In this document: positions 52,576-64,000 of the stretch, piece by piece | Position numbering within the stretch: the first letter of the stretch is position 1 | Layout: every line of letters starts with the position of its first letter | The notes under the pieces: generated by a model | What the model was told of the DNA's origin: nothing | Databases searched by the model: none | What the model saw: only the letters and a program-made list of their open reading frames with translations | Assembly: GCA_014773175.1 (NCBI GenBank) | Contig: VXCM01000801.1 | Location: 62,001-126,000 of the forward strand | Length of the DNA: 64,000 nucleotides | Source of the DNA: Lucifuga dentata | Taxonomy: Eukaryota > Chordata > Actinopteri > Ophidiiformes > Bythitidae | Direction: 5' to 3' | Translations under genes and position numbers: made by a program

Positions 52576-54057
52576 ATGGAGAGTAGGCCGAGTAGAGGCA
52601 GAGGAGGTAGCTGGAAAAGAGGCGGCGGAGGTGGAAAGGATAGCGAGAGTTCTGGCGGTGAACACTGGGGACGAGGGAGAGGAGGTCATCACCGTGGCCG
52701 GAGTAAACGAGACCAACACCACCGCGGTCGTGGACGTCGAGGAGGCGCCTATTCAGACTTCCAACACCGGGTGAGAGCATGGAAGATACTGACAGGCAGC
52801 TCCGTTACCTTCCACATTGGAGAAAATATTTTGCCAAACTGCATTTAAAAATGTAATGATTTTGTGGTTCTGCAGTTGGGAAACACTGTTAGAGAAAGTC
52901 TCGAACTTTATTAGAAATTGTTAAGGTCCTTGCTTTAATTTGACACATCGACCATACAAGAATCACTGTAAAAGTTCAAGTGCAGTAAATTAGTGTAATA
53001 GTGTAATGTATATTTATTAGTGTAATAAAGATTACATTAAAACAGATGAACACATTCCTTTTTACTCAATACAAATACAGTGAGATGTTGCAGTTATTTA
53101 TTTTTTTCAATATAATCTTCCAAATCAACAGATTTTTTTTCCTCCCAGTTTGACTGAAGCCAGTTTCACTGTTCAAAAAAAAAAAAATCCTCCACAGGTG
53201 ATATGCCATTATCTGAGACAAAAAGGTACCAGCTAGTTTTTTCATGTTTGGGAAGATGTAAAAGTCTGGGGAACCAAGTCAGGTGATTAAGGATAGATAA
53301 TGAACTAATTCCACAATCATGGACAGCAGCCAGCAGCTACATAATCACTGCATGTTGGCCTAGTCTTTCTTGTACAAATCTGCTCATTTTCCTTGTATGT
53401 CTGGATCAGCTGGCTTGTTTACTTGACATTTTACTTGACATGGAATGAAACTGAGAAAAACAGAAAAACCACCACATTTTCACAGTAGTACACCTCATGC
53501 ACAGTGCAAATTTCCACGGCAACGTTATTTAAAGGGTTATGCAGCTGTTTGACTCTACAGGTAGACACGCATGACTCAGCCACATTTAATGATGTCAATA
53601 TTAGCAGCAGTGTCTCTTTGTAATGCCATGGAACCTGGCATTTACCTTGACCCTCTTGTTAGGCTTAGCTACCAATCATTAACAAAAGCCATGTGTTATT
53701 CATCACTCTGCAGAATGCATGACTCATAGATATGCACTCTGTGGAGTAAGCTTTACAACCAGCATAATTTTGCTAACAGGGAAATGTAATTACTTTTTTC
53801 ACCTGGTCTTAAAGTTACTCTTGTGATTAATTTAAAGCTACTTGAAGAATACTTTTTGACATATTCTACTCTTTTCTCTTTTAAGGATCAAGAGGAAGGG
53901 AACACCCTAGAGCAGGAAGATGATGAGATGCAGTTTTTCTCCAGGAGGAAGCTGGAGTCAAATTGGGACCGTTATGAGGCGTCAGAGAGGGAGGAGCCTA
54001 CTGATGACATACCCACCCAGAGAGGAACAGACTATCATGTCCTGCTGGAGTCAGCAG
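52576..54057 (+). CDS. AVEN: Cell death regulator Aven (AVEN), exons 1 and 2 only
   Basis: Exon 1 is 52576-52770 (65 codons, donor GTGAGA) and exon 2 is 53886-54057 (acceptor TTTTAAG, donor GTAAGG, ending one base into a codon). Exon 1 encodes an Arg/Gly-rich N-terminus with several RGG/RG motifs (SRGRGG, GRGRGGHHRGR, HRGRGRRGG). Exon 2 encodes an acidic stretch followed by RRKLESNWDRYE and QRGTDYHVLLESAG, matching human KRKIVSNWDRYQ and QRGTDFSVLLSSAG as I recall them. Family role: a cytosolic and membrane-associated protein that binds Bcl-xL and Apaf-1 and restrains caspase activation; the RGG region, methylated by PRMT1, binds G-quadruplex mRNAs. Exons 3 onward are not seen before 64,000, so intron 2 exceeds 9.9 kb, in line with the very long AVEN introns of mammals. 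The fish exon 1 is shorter than the human one. Confidence 0.9.
52771..53885 (+). other. AVEN intron 1 with two AP-1-like sites
   Basis: The intron is 1.1 kb. Its right half (about 53,540-53,760) is free of simple repeats and has TGACTCAGC at 53572-53580 and TGACTCA at 53720-53726, each inside a GCATGACTCA context. These match AP-1; the first also fits the antioxidant-response core TGACnnnGC. No open frame is seen. Confidence 0.4.
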
Positions 54058-57000
54058 GTAAGGGCTGACCTGGAGAAGTTTTAAAGACCCTGTACACCCA
54101 CACCAGTCTTTTCAGTTATTCTTGCTGATTAGACTGCTGTAAAGTGGCAATGGGAGGGGCTTTACTTTGAGTCTGCTGAGGTCATCTAAGTTTATATAAG
54201 TAAAATAAACATAATGGTACAAGTTGTTTCACGCTAATGTGCAACAGGCCTGTCGGGAAGTCAGGGAGATGTCAATCAAATAAAGTCTGAACAAACCCAC
54301 ACTGTCCTAAGAAGAGGTTTAATTGGCTGACATAAGTTAAAAAAAAAAAATACCTTCAGTGAGTGTGACCTTTAAAGACCTTTGTTTATTATATCAACCT
54401 CACCACAGTGCCCACTCATCCCACAGCAGGAGAAACAAATCATACAGTCTTCATCATTTTTATTTGTTTTGTAATTGTCTGTGACATCATCTTGGTGCTT
54501 TAAATAGCCTTTGCCTTTCTTTTCTTCCTTTCTTGAACTGGTCTGAAGTTTTCAGACCAGGAAAGAAGTAAATATAGTTTGGCAGCAGAAGCTTAAGCAA
54601 TAAACTCCCAGTTTCCCATGTGTTTAAATTTTCTGCTTGCCAGATTGTTTTAGCTTACACAAATAAGTCTTGGCTCTTTCCTTTTCTTTTTTTTTAAAAC
54701 CAAAAATTACTGTTACTGTCAATTAATAAAAGGGTGTTATGCAGTTGTGCTGATATTTCCGTAACAATGATAAAACATATATTAAGTATTAGGCTTACTG
54801 GGATAATGATATCAGAAAAGGTCTGTGTGGAATATTCTCCTGAGCTTATTTTTTTCACTTATAAAGTAGACACACTATGCTAATTAGTCTTATGGGACTT
54901 TAACTGCCTCGTATGGACGCTGCTGTCAGTTGGCCATATAAGGAGGTAGTTGTTTGTCGTTGTTTCTTCGTTAGGTTTAGGCTCTGTGGTCTTTGAGTTT
55001 GGCCCCATGGGCTTTTTGCAGTCTTATTGCTGTTTCTGTTGATATTCTTTCCCACAGGAACACAAGAAAGAGGAATTTGTGCCATCTAATTAGAGCAGAG
55101 CACAGATTCTTTTTGATTTATGGTCAATCCATTGATGACGATTGATGACGGCTGATTGCTTTGCTTAGAACAGCCTCAGTGGAGAAAAGTCACATTTAGG
55201 TCATTCCTCAGGATGGGTTAGCTAAGACAGGAGGTTAGCAACAAAACAAGACACTAGCAAGCTGAGCACAGCGTCACGTATTTCTATGTCTGGATTTATG
55301 ACAGTGAGTGTAGTATTTATGGTTCTATACTTCCTTTAGCTCACTTAGTTTCATGGCACATTTGCCTCTTTTTTTCATGGATTCTATTTGTATCCAACAA
55401 ATATTTGACTGTGTGGTTTACAAACATAATCTAGAGACAATTTGCTTCATAATATCTTATTACTCTGTCATTTGAACCTTATTTCATGAATTGAACAATC
55501 CAAATTAAATATGTATTTTATTAGTACATCATTTGAAATCATCATGATATAATGTATTAAAATGCCATCATTCAAACCAGGGCTACACCAATGTTTTTAA
55601 ATTTGCGGCTCATGTGCTTTAGGTTTCTCTTTTACCATTGCTGCTTTTTAAATCAGAGCTTGACCTCTATTATCAGCAAGTTGATATTATAGGCCAGTAT
55701 TTGCTTTTCATATTAGCATCAGTATACAGTATAGTACTGTAAATTAAATTTTTCCCAGGTTTAATTTTAAAGTACGTATATTTTACCCATTTGAGTTTGG
55801 TTAAATATTACAATTTATCTTTGATAATAAAGTTCATTGTGTATCTGTAAAATATCCTTCCTCACTGCAGTTTTCACAACTCTTTAATAACCAAGTTTTA
55901 GGGACACTTGTAAAAAAACATGTCTGCTGATTTATTTTTATCACATTTTTATTCTTAAAAATCCAGTATCGGTCAGACATGATTTGCATACAAAATGTGT
56001 ACAAAAGTGCATTGCACTTTTGCAGTTAAAAAAAAAACATATATATATACCATATATGTTTTTGATTGATGTATTTAGTGCCATACTGCATCCCACGTTT
56101 TCCCCTAACATTGCATCAGTTTGAGTCTCAGTGGAAAGTTTTCAAAATGTTTTGCATGTTCCACCATGTCCCTAAACATATTCTGAGAGGAGCACTGATT
56201 ATCATAATTACTGAAATGAGCAACTAAAAATTCAAAATACCACAAAATCTCACGAGTCACCAGCTTCAGTCTAAAAATACTGTATCAGAATCACTCTTTG
56301 AAAACTCATGCCTGTCATATTGCTGAATGTCTGTTCATATATACAGTATGGCCATATTGAGAAAAAATAATCTCTGTTGAATTAGCTACTACTTGTCTGT
56401 ATTTATAGGATTTTTTTCTCACGCCATTAGCAAGAGTATTACAGCTTTGTCACCTCTTCTGGTAGGCTAAATGCCAAAGGTGCTGTTGTGAGTTGTTTGG
56501 CTCCTATCTCTCGTCTCTGTTTTGCCCACATTGTGAGATTAGTCATGCTGTACAGCAAGAGGCCGACACTCTCTAGAGGATACTTAATTGTACGTGGGAG
56601 GCGATGCTTTCAAGAGTCGTTTTTCTGGCCAATTAAGGTAGCCATGAAATCAGGAATTCGCCATAGAAACCAGGCCTGTCCTCTTGGCTAAAGTTATTGT
56701 GGAATGCTTTTTCTTTTAGAGCATGTGACCATCACTATTTTATCCAAGGTGTTGAAGTGTTTGTTTTACTGGTAAGTTGGAGGCAGAATGTGCAGGTCAG
56801 AAGGTGCTTCTGTTTCCTGTATCATTTATATAATGTGCAGCTGTTCTGGATTTCAGGGCAGAAATGCTTTCAGAGTTTTTCAACCTTGGTAACAGTCAAA
56901 CTTTCTTCACACTTTCAAGAGCACAGGTTTATCTGCAGGGGCACTTTAATATTATAGGCATATTTTTTTTCCCCCAGCATTTTAGACAGAAAGGCATAAT

Positions 57001-59800
57001 GTTTTTTTTTCTTTGCAAAACATCAGTATGTTTCGCTGTAACGGGTGAGAAGTACAAGGCTCCAGCCTGCCATAACAGCACACCTCACCTGCAGCACCGT
57101 CACTGGCCATTACACACGAAAACAAAACACTGTACACATTCGCAAAAGTGTGAATATTTTGTCGTTTCTGTGACGGTCAAGGACAGACGTCATGGAAGCT
57201 CTGGAGATTATTACAGATTCTTACTGTACATCATGGTAAATTATGAAATGATTTTTTAAGGCTTGAAGACCATTTGAGAAATCATCCAAATTATCCAAAG
57301 TGGAGAGAATTCAAGTGATATTTTTGATGTCACATGTTCTATATTTAGCATTTTCTTCATCTCTGTAAGTTGTAATGCTGTTGCTTTGCACACTAGAACA
57401 ATGCTGCACTCCATACTCCCCATACTTTTTTATCAATAACCTATAACCAGAAAGTTCTAGGATTGAATTTGCCACATTTATTAACCTCCATTTATATAAT
57501 CCCCCAATTTTTTATACTTAATTTAGCCTTTTTATTCTGTTTAATGTATCATATTTTTGCTGCTGCAGCTACCCAGTTCCCCACAAACAGCATTAACATT
57601 TCATCTCAACATATCTCTGCATGTATTTATTCATGCAATCCAAATAAATACAAAAACCTAAATGCAGCTGGGAATTGATGACATCAATGACATCAATACA
57701 CTAATGTACCATTAAATGAATTCATCTCAATCTACTTGATACCAAGAGAAGCTAGATTGGCTTAATGTTTTACAAAATAATCGCAGAAAGGTGTACTCAT
57801 CGTGATTAGGAAAGATAGAGCCTGACGAGGAAATTATGTAAACAGACCTTTGATTTGAATTTAAGGTCATGTTGATTTCCGTTTTTTTGTTTCCTTGTGG
57901 ATGCCATTATGCAGCTGCACTGTTTATCTAACCATCACAATTGCTTTTAGCATTCATGTGTTTCGATTGGCTGCAATTACACCTTATATTACAGTGAAAT
58001 GTAAGATTTATGTTGCAGTAGAGAGGCTTTATACTTCTTTCATGACTGTGGATCCAAACTGAGGTTGCTTTTAAGAATAAAATCTGGGCGCTTTTGTTGC
58101 TAGAAATAGTTCAAGACCAGTTCGTTTTCAACTTGCTTTTGCGAAGAATAGTTTTTGTTGCCTCAAGAATTTTAGACACAGGGGATTTGGGTGAACCCTG
58201 GGTGTACAGATTGTATTAAAAACAAGTTGCCATCAAGCCTTGAGGAATAAATTGCTGTCATGTCTTTTGTAACCTTAAGGTGATTGTGTTTTTTCAGGTC
58301 TTGTCTCAGTCAGCTCATGGCTGGGGTTGATTGTGCTGTTGCTAGGGTAATGGACACAAAGTGCAGTTCCCTTGTTCCTGTGCGTGTGCGTGTGTATATC
58401 TATCTTTTCATGTGTCTGTGTATCAGCGGGGAATTGTTGGGCAGTTATTTACATCCTAACGCAGTCATCTATCTGTGCACATTAACACAGGGATCAATCG
58501 TCGTCCCCCGCAGCCGTAGTTTAGCAGGGCTGCTAATGGGTACCTATCAGGCTCAATCCTAATGAGACCAAAGGAAATTGCATTAAGGCTTCAGTGATTC
58601 ACTTTAACTAGATTGACAAACACAAGGACATTTTTTCTTACTGAGATGAATAGTCCCAATCATGGCATTAATTTATATTTTCCTGTGTTGCTATGGATAC
58701 TTGATTAGCAGTATATAGTGGAGGAGACTGGTGTCAAAGCGGAGGAATGAGAACATGTACTGACAGATTGGCAAAAACCATGCGCTGCTCAGTGCCAAAT
58801 GCCAGCAAGGATGGCATGTGGCTAAACAAAGTGCCAGGGATTGTACATCATGTTACATGCACACAATAAATGAAAGACTTTGAGTGAAAAATATTCAGAT
58901 TTATAAAACTGCATGCAAACCTGTAATAGATCACAATTTGAACGTGTATGCATATGGAGAAGATGCACACACTGACCTCTATACTCCCACAACTTACCAT
59001 GAATGGTCAATGTAAAGACCTGTGTGTGTATATATCCACCTAAATATTTTTGTACATTAAATGTTCTTTAGCGATGTTGAATTGATGCTATGTCAAGTTT
59101 GTTATTACAAATCCCAACTTTCCTGTGAGAAGTGGTGCGTGGATCTTTTTTGAGTCCCATTTTGTGCAAATCACTCTATGTTCTACCATTCTGCATTCCG
59201 CCCTCATTCGTGCTTAAATATACTCGTACTGTGGTTTTAGTGCCAATATCAAACATGGTACAGGGTTTAGTTTTCCAAGTTTTTAGGATAATTTTCACTT
59301 TGTACCTCAAAAAAAAAAAAAATTGTACAAACAAGTGTTGGGCTCTTCGTCACCTGACTTGACATCCTTTGATTGTTAAGTGCCTTAAATCAATTCTCAT
59401 CCTTCCAAACCCAGTGAATATAAAATAAAAAATACATACACACACCCCGACTCAAACTGATTCAAAGTTTTCCTCAATTTAAAATTGAGCAACAATTTAC
59501 TAGCCTTTATTGGTTGTCAGAAGCTTTTTTTTTTTTTTTTTTTTTTTTTAAAAATAAATGAAACTTGTACAGAATGTACAGTCTGAACTGTGAAAGCACC
59601 AGTGACAATTGATGAATCCCAGCACTTGTTCCATGATTCAGTGATACACTAAATCAGGCTATGTTTAATAATATGTTCTAACAAATTAAAATGTTTTCAA
59701 TATGTAATCAGACTTTATTCAGCACTAAGTACGATCATTCATTAGCTGCTCCTGCGAACAGTTTAAGTTTACTCTTATAACAAGTACACAAGACAGAATA
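54058..59800 (+). other. AVEN intron 2, left part; no exon seen
   Basis: AT-rich sequence with short homopolymers and no GT/AG-flanked open frame resembling the rest of Aven. A repeat-free stretch at about 58,440-58,800 looks different from its surroundings and may be regulatory. A 28-base T run lies near 59527. Confidence 0.6.
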
Positions 59801-59819
59801 CATACTCACTCCTTATGGT

Positions 59820-60713
59820 TCAGTTGTTCTCGGTAAAACTCAATCCTCTAGCACTGAATGGGAATTTGGCCAGTTCTCTGATAAGATCTTCTTCCTTTAC
59901 TCCTTCTTCAATCTGGCACAGTTCTGTCAGTTTCCTACTCTCCGAGCTTGTCTTTATGCTTTCACTAGATCTCTGTTTCTCACTGCCAGCATTTGCTTCA
60001 CACCTTCTCCTGCTTGTTCTCTCGTCCCCTCCCCTGTTCCCTCTTACTGCCTTTTTTCCCTCTGTACTCCTCTCTCCAACGAGGTGAAAAACACACTTGT
60101 CAAATACAGGTCGGTCATCACATCGTTGCTCATCCTCTTCTGTTGCTTAGTACGAGGTGCTTTGATGCAAACCAGTTTTTCAGCATCCTGCTGTAATATA
60201 ACTGTAACAGATGATAGTCCAGTTTGTTTGAAGACACTATCTGAAATGCAGCTGTTCAGCATCAATGTCCAAAGTAACAAAGCAGACTTGGTGTCTTGTT
60301 GATACTTTTCTTTTCTGACCTTTTTTTGACAGCTGGTTGAATTTACTGGTAATATGTTCTTTGATAATGAGGACAAAATCGCTTCCAAAGCTTTTTTTTT
60401 TTCTTCACAGAAGTCACAGATGTGACCACACAGTGTCTCTGTCTTTTGAAAAGACAAAGGAGGTGTGTTGAAAGTCAAGGTTTCGCTCTCTCAGGGCAGG
60501 ATCTTGTTTTTCCAAAACTCTGCAGAGTTTGAGCGAATCCACAGGCTCCTCGTATCCCTGAAGCTTCACTTAATTGACTTTTTTGTCTCTCCTACTGGGC
60601 TTCTGTCTCAGTTGTCTTTGCTGTGACTGTAAAAGCTTCACGGATGCATGCTGCACCGTCTTCACCAACACCGATTCATCCACTATTAGAAGAAACTCCA
60701 GAAGCCGTGTCAT
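59820..60713 (-). pseudogene. Cluster of adjoining minus-strand open frames; unidentified, possibly a decayed gene or retrocopy
   Basis: Four open stretches follow one another on the minus strand within 900 bp: 60713-60570 (47 codons from an ATG, ending TAA), 60569-60414 (same frame after that stop, 51 codons to TGA), 60478-60044 (second frame, 144 codons), and 60146-59820 (third frame, 108 codons to TGA). The predicted peptides have balanced composition, unlike the low-complexity peptides of the polypurine tract. The first ATG is preceded by a long pyrimidine run ending in TTGCTCAG, a good splice acceptor (AG at 60726-60725). I recognise no family. A frame-shifted retrocopy or a real multi-exon gene nested antisense in AVEN intron 2 would both fit; chance is also possible. 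Confidence 0.25.
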
Positions 60714-61184
60714 GTATCGGGGCACTGAGCAACATGTAAAAGGAGGAAGGAAGAGGCGAGGAGGTGGAAGAGGAGGATGAAGCAGAGGAGGAGGAGGAGG
60801 AGCCAGTGTGTGTGGGCGTCAGCAGCACTTCAGAAAGGTCCAACTGTTTTCATCAGCAGTTCTTACATTTGTGTGTCTTCATCACAATGGAACAGGACTG
60901 CTGGATCCTCAAACAACTTCTGTGTCGTTCATGATAACTTAGTTATTCCCCCAATGCATTTGGCAGAGTGCAGAGCAAGTGAAGGATGAAGCAATTGCTG
61001 GTGATTGGCGGAGTTTTTGATCTGGTTTGATCTGGTCAGTCTCAGTTGCCTCTGCCAGCTTCCAAAGTGATTTTCAGTATGTGTATTCTTTATCTATTGG
61101 TCTGATATTCCCCATCCAGAAAAACAGGATTATGCCTTTGCACATGATGTAGACCAGGTCATAAGTATTGATAGCAAACTTGCT

Positions 61185-62280
61185 ACCTTTGCATAACAAA
61201 TTTAGTTTTCCTTAAAGAGCTGCCTTTCCAGGGTGAGGCTGAAATGGTGTAAAATCATTCATAAAGGGAAAATGTACAATACTGCGCAAAAGTCTTATTC
61301 AGCCTAGATTGAATTAATAATGTTCAATTTCACACAGAAACCCAGTTAGAATGTGACTTCTGCACATGGTTTAGTGGTCTCAGCATTGTCCAAAAGCCTT
61401 TAAATTTCAACATAATAATTAGTTTCTTTACTTTATATTATATATATATATATAGTATACACACACACACACACACATATGTATATATAATATGTAATTT
61501 ATATTAAAGATTTGTTGGCTTCTGANACACACACACACACACACATATGTATATATAATATGTAATTTATATTAAAGATTTGTTGGCTTCTGAGGCCAAT
61601 GATTTGCAGATCTGTTTCTTGATCGCTGCTTGAGTCAACAACATCTGGTTGCATCGGTAAGTAACGTCCACTCCAGTGAAGATCATCTTGATGATTCCTG
61701 TTGACGCAATGAGACTATAACAGTGTTACATGTGTTGTCAGCACCCAGCACAGACATGCATGTGGCTTTGTTGGTATACACAAAGTGTTCTAAAACACTA
61801 AGAGATGTTTGTAATATTTAGTGTCATTGTTTGTTAATTTTAGTATTAAGTTATTAGCAAATCTTTGCTCAAGTTTACCTTGAGCAATGTTCAGACCATG
61901 CTTTTCTTCCTTTTCTGGCCCATGACCCCATTTTATCTTCCAAAATTCAAATGACCCTGGCGATTAAATCATTATTGCCGTGTGATTTTTGGTACGGCAT
62001 TCCTTTGCATTCTATTTTAAACAGCTGGAGGGAACTCCAAAGGGAATACATAGAAATATCAGAGTTTCAAATCTGAAATCTGTAATTTTTCACATTTGTT
62101 GACGCCTGCAATACAATCTTGTTGTTGATCCTTTCCCCTTTGCATAACGAATGCTGTCTTTTTTTAAGGAGCTGCCTTTCTGAGGTGAGGCTAATTGTTC
62201 AGTGACTGAAATGGTGTAAAACCTTTCATGAAAGAGCATAAAAAAGATGTGCAGGACAATGCAAAAGTCTGAGGCATCCT
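61185..62280. repeat. Pair of diverged direct repeats, about 130-145 bp each
   Basis: About 61185-61310 and 62137-62280 share, in the same order, CCTTTGCATAAC, GAGCTGCCTTTC, a 'TGAGGCT' block, TGAAATGGTGTAAAA and GCAAAAGTCT. The second copy has a short insertion after TGAGGCTAA. They look like two old copies of one interspersed element. 'CAAAAGTCT(T/G)' ends are common in fish repeats, but the class is not determined. Confidence 0.55.
61459..61593. repeat. Exact 67 bp duplication around a single N (assembly artefact)
   Basis: 61459-61525 and 61527-61593 are identical, beginning with the same 18 bases of (AC)n and ending GGCTTCTGA, with one N between them. This is what unmerged overlapping contig ends look like. 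The true genome probably has one copy. Confidence 0.85.
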
Positions 62281-64000
62281 ATTTTCTTCCTCCTATGTTC
62301 TACGTGCACATATCAGTGGAAAACAGTAAATTGTACTGTTTATACTACATTTTTGATGTGTCTTTTGACACAGCTTTTCACTATAAAAACATGCTTGTAT
62401 TTGGGCTGTGAACCCTGCCAAACACTTTTGAATGCATAGCAGCAGTACGGTGGCTGGATGGATCGGTGTGTCGGCATTGACGGAGGACTCACCGCTGCTG
62501 TTGTGACTTGTTGCTTTTGTTACTCAGCCAGTGTAGACAAGGTGTCATACTGTTCTCATTTATGAAATCAGGTGGAAAAACAACTCTTCAAGTTCAATTT
62601 AATTTTAAAAAAGCATTATGCTTTTGTTTGTACAACCGAATAACATAATTTGAGACATTGTAAAATCTCATTGTTGATGCATGAAGCCAGTCTTTTCACC
62701 ACAACACAGCATTAGCTTGGAGACCATCTCTGCATTATGCAGCCTTTACAAAGGTAAGGAGGATTTGCTGATGGCTCCTCATCATATTCCCACCCCCCAG
62801 CAGCCTTCAGGAGGACCATTGAAGCCCCGCCGTTTGTCCGCCAGAAATCACATCCAGCCTGAACATCCTTTAAAAGACCACAGCTGTTTCATGTTCACTC
62901 TGTGTGATTGAGATGAGGGTGCTGGGGAGTTCTTTGAAACAGTTGTCTTTCATGTGAATACACTCTGTTGATGAAGCCACATGGAGACGGACAGACCTCC
63001 ATGCATGTTCCCGTGGAGAACTAAGCCCCAGGTTCATTATTGATTATCAGGAAAATGCAACAGAAAGGATATGAGGCATGCGTAATATATCCCTAAGGGA
63101 GTTTATGTAATGAGACACTCAGATATATGGTGATGGCTTAATTTCCATAGGTTGGCTACATGACAAACTTCCACCCACACGTGATCCAGCATTGCAGCAC
63201 TGCAGCTATCCAAAAAAATTGCATCCTTTCACAACTGTGATTTCCTTATTGTTACAACATTTGGATCCGCACCACCTGAAATCAAAACACAGGATTGAAA
63301 CCAGCTGAGAAACACATAAATGCTTTTTTTTTTTTTGCATTAAGAAAAGTTCCTCAGTTATGCATGGGAATTTAGCTCAAGTTTACATTTTCAAAAAAAT
63401 TTAAGGGTTATGAATTTAATACACTTATGCCAACAGAAGTAAAAAGTAAGTTGTTAAATTTTTTTAAAGTTGTTTTATGAATAGAATAATATACATAACC
63501 ACAGATTATGAGTTGTAATTATTTTTATCATTGTTTATTTTGTTTCCTAATTTAGATAAATTTGTGTGTTTAAGACAATATAATGTAACCTAATATTTCA
63601 TAGTAAAATATCTTGTGTGTGCTCGTGTTATCTGCGCACACTTGTAAAGCTATCAAAGTGTCGATACAAATGTTGACCATTGATTTTTTTGGCCACACAA
63701 GATACATAATTGTGTCAGAGCCACATTCTCAACAAACCTCAGTTCCCCAAAGGTCGGCCAATTATTTCACAAGAGCCTTGTTTTAGAAAATAAAGATTAG
63801 TCATTTAATTTTGTGATTCTCTGCCTCAATTAGAGATAATTGGGTTGTGTGCTTCATACTCCCACACTGCATTGCTTGTCTTGTGGTAAATAACAGTAGC
63901 AGTGCTAATAATAAAGACACATGAAGCTTTTCACCAGATGCATGTTTTGCAGAAGCCTGGTGGTCGTCAAAGCGGTTGTCCTCCTCCTCCTGCCTGAACA

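Larger units (their letters stand above)
60800..64000. other. AVEN intron 2, right part; no gene seen
   Basis: Apart from the repeats described separately, the sequence has no supported exon. The stretch at about 62,930-63,190 is repeat-free and of mixed composition and could be a regulatory element. I looked for Aven exon 3 (FSQFRF-like) and for RYR3 coding sequence and found neither. Confidence 0.55.

Noticed and set aside
54058..64000. Search for AVEN exon 3 and later, and for RYR3 exons
   Set aside because: No GT/AG-flanked frame encodes an FSQFRF-like or ryanodine-receptor-like peptide, so none is reported.
1..64000. CRISPR arrays, tRNA or rRNA genes, integrated virus
   Set aside because: No spaced palindromic repeats, no cloverleaf with the expected TTCGANTC-type loop, and no polymerase, capsid or integrase frames were seen.

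Overview
The window is nuclear DNA of a ray-finned fish, probably a percomorph teleost (inference). The evidence is intron-bearing vertebrate genes with GT/AG junctions, AT-rich intergenic DNA full of microsatellites, and several interspersed repeats of the kind common in percomorph genomes. I saw nothing bacterial, viral or CRISPR-like. It reads as an ordinary vertebrate locus, and I do not see a new biological system in it.

Layout. Positions 1 to about 40,180 are gene-poor. This part holds transposon remnants (a Harbinger-type MITE at 265-679, a hAT-like element at 20,306-21,287, a long-TIR family near 23.7, 31.6 and 38.4 kb), microsatellites, a 580 bp polypurine tract, and some repeat-free stretches that look like non-coding regulatory DNA. 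The right third holds four genes: KATNBL1 (+, coding 41,060-45,225, nine coding exons, 306 aa), EMC7 (+, coding 46,159-48,274, five exons, 240 aa), CHRM5 (-, 50,136-51,683, one coding exon, 515 aa) and the 5' part of AVEN (+, exon 1 at 52,576-52,770, exon 2 at 53,886-54,057). AVEN's remaining exons are not visible before 64,000, so its second intron is at least 9.9 kb and the gene leaves the window.

The order and relative orientation KATNBL1-EMC7-CHRM5-AVEN is, from general knowledge, that of human chromosome 15q14, so this is conserved vertebrate microsynteny. The genes do not form a pathway: they encode a katanin regulator, an ER membrane-protein insertase subunit, a Gq-coupled muscarinic receptor and an apoptosis inhibitor. 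CHRM5 and AVEN are head to head, and CHRM5 has a splice acceptor just upstream of its start codon, so its untranslated first exon may lie near or inside AVEN.

Assembly quality matters here. Thirteen isolated single Ns occur, eleven in or beside homopolymer runs. The other two are each flanked by an exact 67 bp direct duplication, which looks like unmerged contig overlap. There is also a 77-N gap next to a CA repeat at 9,190-9,266.
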